Assembly (NCBI GenBank): GCA_026395775.1
Contig: JAPLYA010000036.1
Location: forward strand, 1-13,938
DNA length: 13,938 nt
Reading direction: 5' to 3'
Source of the DNA: Candidatus Pacearchaeota archaeon
GTDB taxonomy: Archaea > Nanobdellota > Nanobdellia > Pacearchaeales > GW2011-AR1
In this document: positions 11,895 to 13,938 of the stretch, one piece after another
How the letters are laid out: the number at the start of each line of letters is the position of its first letter
Numbering within the stretch: position 1 is the stretch's first letter
Program-made: the position numbers and the translations under genes
Notes under the pieces: model-generated
What the model was told of the DNA's origin: nothing
The model's database searches: none
The model's input: the letters and a program-made list of their open reading frames with translations, nothing else

Positions 11895-12285
11895 ATTCCT
11901 AGAGCATACTGCTGATATTAAGTTTCAAGCTTTTGGCTCTACAATTGAAAAAGCATTTGAGAACTCTGCCTTGGCTATGTTTAATTCTATGAGTGAAGAT
12001 AAGATAAAAGCTAAGATTAAGAAGAAAATCAAAGTTCAAGGCAAAGATAATGAATCTTTACTGTACAACTTCTTAGAAGAATTATTATTCTTGCTTGATA
12101 GTGAGAATTTTTTTATTTCCAAGACAAAGGTTAAAATTAAAGATTTCGGCTTGACTGCAGAACTCTGGGGGAATAGTGTGAAGAATTATGAGACAAAGTT
12201 AGATGTGAAAGCTGTTACTTATAATCAGATGAAGGTTGAGAAGAAAACTGGTAGATGGGTGGCTCAAGTTGTGATTGATGTTTGA
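11875..12285 (+). CDS. Archease (RtcB RNA ligase activator)
   Basis: A 136-residue archease. Hallmarks are the N-terminal YKFLEHTADIKFQAFG (5-20) with the metal-binding Asp, the central DNESLLYNFLEELLFLLDSE (56-75) and the C-terminal VKAVTYNQMKVEKKTGRWVA leading to VVIDV. Archease helps RtcB load guanylate for joining RNA 2',3'-cyclic phosphate and 5'-OH ends, chiefly in tRNA splicing and repair. The usual C-terminal TYH is TYN here, a small oddity. The start at 11875 matches the family length; ATG 11848 would add nine unsupported residues. The 20-base overlap with the NYN gene implies co-translation. RtcB itself is not in the window. Confidence 0.93.
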   Translation: MKQQKYKFLEHTADIKFQAFGSTIEKAFENSALAMFNSMSEDKIKAKIKKKIKVQGKDNESLLYNFLEELLFLLDSENFFISKTKVKIKDFGLTAELWGNSVKNYETKLDVKAVTYNQMKVEKKTGRWVAQVVIDV

Positions 12286-12318
12286 AATTAATAACTTAAT
12301 AGTAGTTACAAATAGAAA

Positions 12319-12329
12319 GATTTAAAAAG
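12319..12329 (+). promoter_or_regulatory. TATA-like box for the small gene at 12363
   Basis: GATTTAAAAAG lies 33-44 bases before the ATG at 12363, suitable for a near-leaderless transcript of about 10 leader bases. Confidence 0.4.
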
Positions 12330-12362
12330 GTTAGAATAGTTTGTTTTTCGAGGTTAAGCAAA

Positions 12363-12554
12363 ATGTTTAGAAAATTAAGAGACAAATTGAATAAATCTAA
12401 AATAGGAATGAATGTAAATGAATCTTTACTTGGTAGAGCAATAGATAGTTTAAGTAATTTTATAGTTTATGCATATGCCACTCTTGCTGGCGATACTGCC
12501 TTAAAAGAAGATTCTGCTGTTAATTTATCTTCCCAAGTTCTAAAATATTTGTGA
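12363..12554 (+). CDS. Small hypothetical protein, 63 residues
   Basis: A short protein with a basic N-terminus (MFRKLRDKLNKSKIG), a middle with hydrophobic helix character (RAIDSLSNFIVYAYATLAGD) and a mixed tail (LKEDSAVNLSSQVLKYL). I do not recognise the family. It has a TATA-like box upstream and normal AT-rich codon use. Its last 35 bases overlap the 3' end of the convergent ATPase gene at 12520-13680, so transcripts of the two would be complementary there. It may be real or chance; the promoter and clean start favour real. Confidence 0.5.
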   Translation: MFRKLRDKLNKSKIGMNVNESLLGRAIDSLSNFIVYAYATLAGDTALKEDSAVNLSSQVLKYL

Positions 12555-13680
12555 AAAAAACCTCGCAATTTTCAATTTTAATTTTTCTTTTTTCTCCTTT
12601 ATAGAACATAACAAATGCTTTTTTGGGCTTATATTCTTTTATGAAAGAAACCATGCTTTTTCCTATATTTTCTGCTTTTGTTTTTACTTCTATTGGGATA
12701 ATTTCCTTGCCTTTTTCGATTACAAAATCAACTTCAGCTTTTGATTTTGTTCTCCAATACTTTGGCTGAAAACCAAGTTTAATAAGTTCTGAAAGCACAT
12801 AATTTTCAAATAATTCTCCAGAAGGTTCTGCTTCAAATGTTTTGGAGATTATATTTCTTAAACCAGTATCAACAAAATAAACTTTTGGCTGTTTTGTTAT
12901 CTCTTTTATCTTATTTGCAAAGAATGGTGAGACTCTTGTGATTAAGTAACTTTTTTCCATTGCATCAAGATATTTTTTTAATGTCTGAAATGAAATTTTT
13001 AAGTCTCTTGAAACGCTTTCATAAGATATTAAATTGCCAATGTTCAGAGCGAGATATCTTGAAAAATTCTCTAAAGAGTTTATATCTTCTATTGAAAATG
13101 TTCTTGCTATGTCTTTCAATACCATTGTGTCATACAAATCTTTTAAGATGGTTTTTTTCATCTCTACATCTTCAATTGTTACTGCCTTGGGATAGCCCCC
13201 AAAGGTCAAATGCTCCCATACTTGCCGTTCCAAAGTTGTTTCTGTCATCTCTTTTTGGTTTTTTGCATCAAGAAATTCCTGGAGAGAGAATGGATATAGT
13301 TTTAAAATTGATACTCTGCCAACAAGAAAAGATAAAACTTCCTTGCCTAAGATAATCTCTGATGAAGAAGTTATCCAAAGCTTTCTGCCTTTGTCTGCGA
13401 GATATTTTAGCTTTATTCCTGCATCCTTGCAGTACTGAACCTCATCTAATATTGAAATCTCTTTCCCTTCAATGTTCTGGATTTCAAATTTTTTAATATC
13501 TTCATCAAAAAGATTTCTTATATCTGGGTCGTCAAATAGTAAATACGAGGCGTTTAGACTTTTAATCTGCTCTTTAAGAAAGGTTGTTTTTCCAGACTGC
13601 CTTGCTCCAACTATTGCTATAATGGGATAGATTTCAGCAAGTTTTCCAAATTTTTGTTGTATCTCTCTTTCTGTGTACAT
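12520..13680 (-). CDS. AAA ATPase with C-terminal DUF4143/nuclease-like domain
   Basis: A 386-residue protein of the archaeal/bacterial AAA_14-DUF4143 family. Walker A GARQSGKT is at 25-32, Walker B ISILDE at 75-80 and a SSS sensor-like triplet at 105-107; FSLQEFL (131-137) and GGYPKAV (161-167) are typical of the family. The C-terminal DUF4143 region has a PD-(D/E)xK-like set (EVDFV 316-320, IEVK 330-333), as in restriction-endonuclease-fold proteins. The family is widespread and scattered, often thought of as mobile or defence-linked, but its role is unsettled. A palindromic TATA box lies 20-30 bases upstream on the minus strand. All motifs are intact. Confidence 0.92.
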   Translation of the reverse strand: MYTEREIQQKFGKLAEIYPIIAIVGARQSGKTTFLKEQIKSLNASYLLFDDPDIRNLFDEDIKKFEIQNIEGKEISILDEVQYCKDAGIKLKYLADKGRKLWITSSSEIILGKEVLSFLVGRVSILKLYPFSLQEFLDAKNQKEMTETTLERQVWEHLTFGGYPKAVTIEDVEMKKTILKDLYDTMVLKDIARTFSIEDINSLENFSRYLALNIGNLISYESVSRDLKISFQTLKKYLDAMEKSYLITRVSPFFANKIKEITKQPKVYFVDTGLRNIISKTFEAEPSGELFENYVLSELIKLGFQPKYWRTKSKAEVDFVIEKGKEIIPIEVKTKAENIGKSMVSFIKEYKPKKAFVMFYKGEKRKIKIENCEVFFTNILELGKIN

Positions 13681-13700
13681 AATTGATTAAAGGAATAGTG

Positions 13701-13712
13701 GGTTTATAAACC
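13701..13712 (-). promoter_or_regulatory. Palindromic TATA box for the AAA ATPase gene
   Basis: GGTTTATAAACC is a 12-base perfect palindrome 20-32 bases upstream of the minus-strand ATG at 13680. The direct repeat AAGGAATAGT flanks it at 13690-13699 and 13735-13744. The remaining spacer to 13800 holds no gene I can support. Confidence 0.55.
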
Positions 13713-13800
13713 TTACTAAAGTTGAAGTTGAGTTAAGGAATAGTACATCTTAGGGGGTTAGAGCTACTGGTCAGATTCTCATGCCTTTTTTTATTAGATG

Positions 13801-13938
13801 ACATCCTCCCCAGCCTAAAGGCTGGGGTTTCCATGTTTGGTTTTTTGCTCTGTTACATATTTACTTACTACATCTTCTTGCACATAACCAACTGATGCTG
13901 CAAATTTTCCCGCACTCCATAAATGCCCTTGAGGATAT
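13801..13938 (-). mobile_element. End of an IS200/IS605-type insertion sequence
   Basis: The end of tnpA and a terminal hairpin are present: CCCCAGCC (13808-13815), loop TAAA, GGCTGGGG (13820-13827), an 8-bp perfect stem, preceded by GACATCCT. Such subterminal hairpins next to a conserved flank are the recognition structures of IS200/IS605 transposons. The element continues past the window, so its other end and any accessory tnpB cannot be seen. The exact terminus near 13795-13803 is not resolved. Confidence 0.8.
13815..13938 (-). CDS. tnpA: IS200/IS605 transposase TnpA, C-terminal part
   Basis: Read on the minus strand from the window edge, the frame gives YPQGHLWSAGKFAASVGYVQ, then EDVVSKYVTEQ, then KTKHGNPSL and a stop. 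The HLW(S/A)xGxF-ASVG segment followed by a terminal helix and Gln is the end of the Y1 transposases of IS200/IS605 elements; the upstream HUH motif and catalytic Tyr lie outside the window or just before it. The stop codon TAG overlaps the left arm and loop of the terminal hairpin, so coding and recognition sequence are compressed together. Whether the full gene is intact cannot be judged. Confidence 0.82.
   Translation of the reverse strand, partial: YPQGHLWSAGKFAASVGYVQEDVVSKYVTEQKTKHGNPSL

Noticed and set aside
13748..13785. TTAGAGCTACTGGTCAGATT followed by CTCATGCC, reminiscent of a tRNA D-arm and anticodon loop.
   Set aside because: No matching anticodon stem, T-arm or acceptor stem can be found on either strand.

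Overview
The window looks like archaeal DNA from a DPANN-type genome (Woesearchaeota/Pacearchaeota-like). It is AT-rich. TATA boxes of archaeal type lie about 20-35 bases upstream of several genes. The prepilin-like proteins carry short class III signal peptides. The proteins include archease, a secreted protein with an ITGNAV stretch and the Cys-rich C-DSD-G domain common in that group, and FlaI/FlaJ-type secretion proteins. This lineage call is an inference from protein style, not from a marker gene.

Positions 1-9221 hold a type IV pilus-like locus. In order it contains: the C-terminal end of an unrecognised protein; three small pilin-like proteins (579-2200), two of them sharing a four-cysteine plan; a further pilin-like protein (2339-2869); a FlaI/GspE/TadA-type assembly ATPase (3121-4662); a zinc-ribbon mini-protein and a coiled-coil mini-protein translationally chained to a TadC/FlaJ-type membrane protein (4917-6520); and an operon with a second TadC/FlaJ-type protein, a minor pilin, a GNAT-like protein and another minor pilin (6747-9221). 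The ATPase and the two single-F-domain membrane proteins could form the inner-membrane assembly machine, with the six prepilin-like proteins as substrates. No prepilin peptidase and no archaellum accessory genes (flaH, flaG, flaF) are visible.

Positions 9399-11132 carry a secreted Cys-rich surface protein and an unrecognised 122-residue protein. Positions 11167-12285 carry an RNA-related pair: a NYN-domain (PIN-like) putative RNase overlapping archease, the RtcB ligase activator, preceded by a structured leader and a small ORF. Positions 12363-13680 hold a small hypothetical gene overlapping a convergent AAA ATPase with a C-terminal DUF4143/nuclease-like domain. The right edge is the end of an IS200/IS605-type insertion sequence: the tnpA C-terminus with its terminal hairpin.

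The most striking unexplained feature is in the intergenic spaces. Most pilus-locus transcription units are preceded by 100-200 bases of related sequence that folds into hairpins. Two copies (390-578 and 6540-6746), upstream of non-homologous genes, keep the same hairpins through compensatory base changes. Other spacers (1071-1223, 2886-2998, 4733-4916, 9229-9354, 10587-10763) share pieces of the same family. This looks like a repeated structured leader or intergenic RNA tied to the pilus genes, and it is the best candidate here for an undescribed system.
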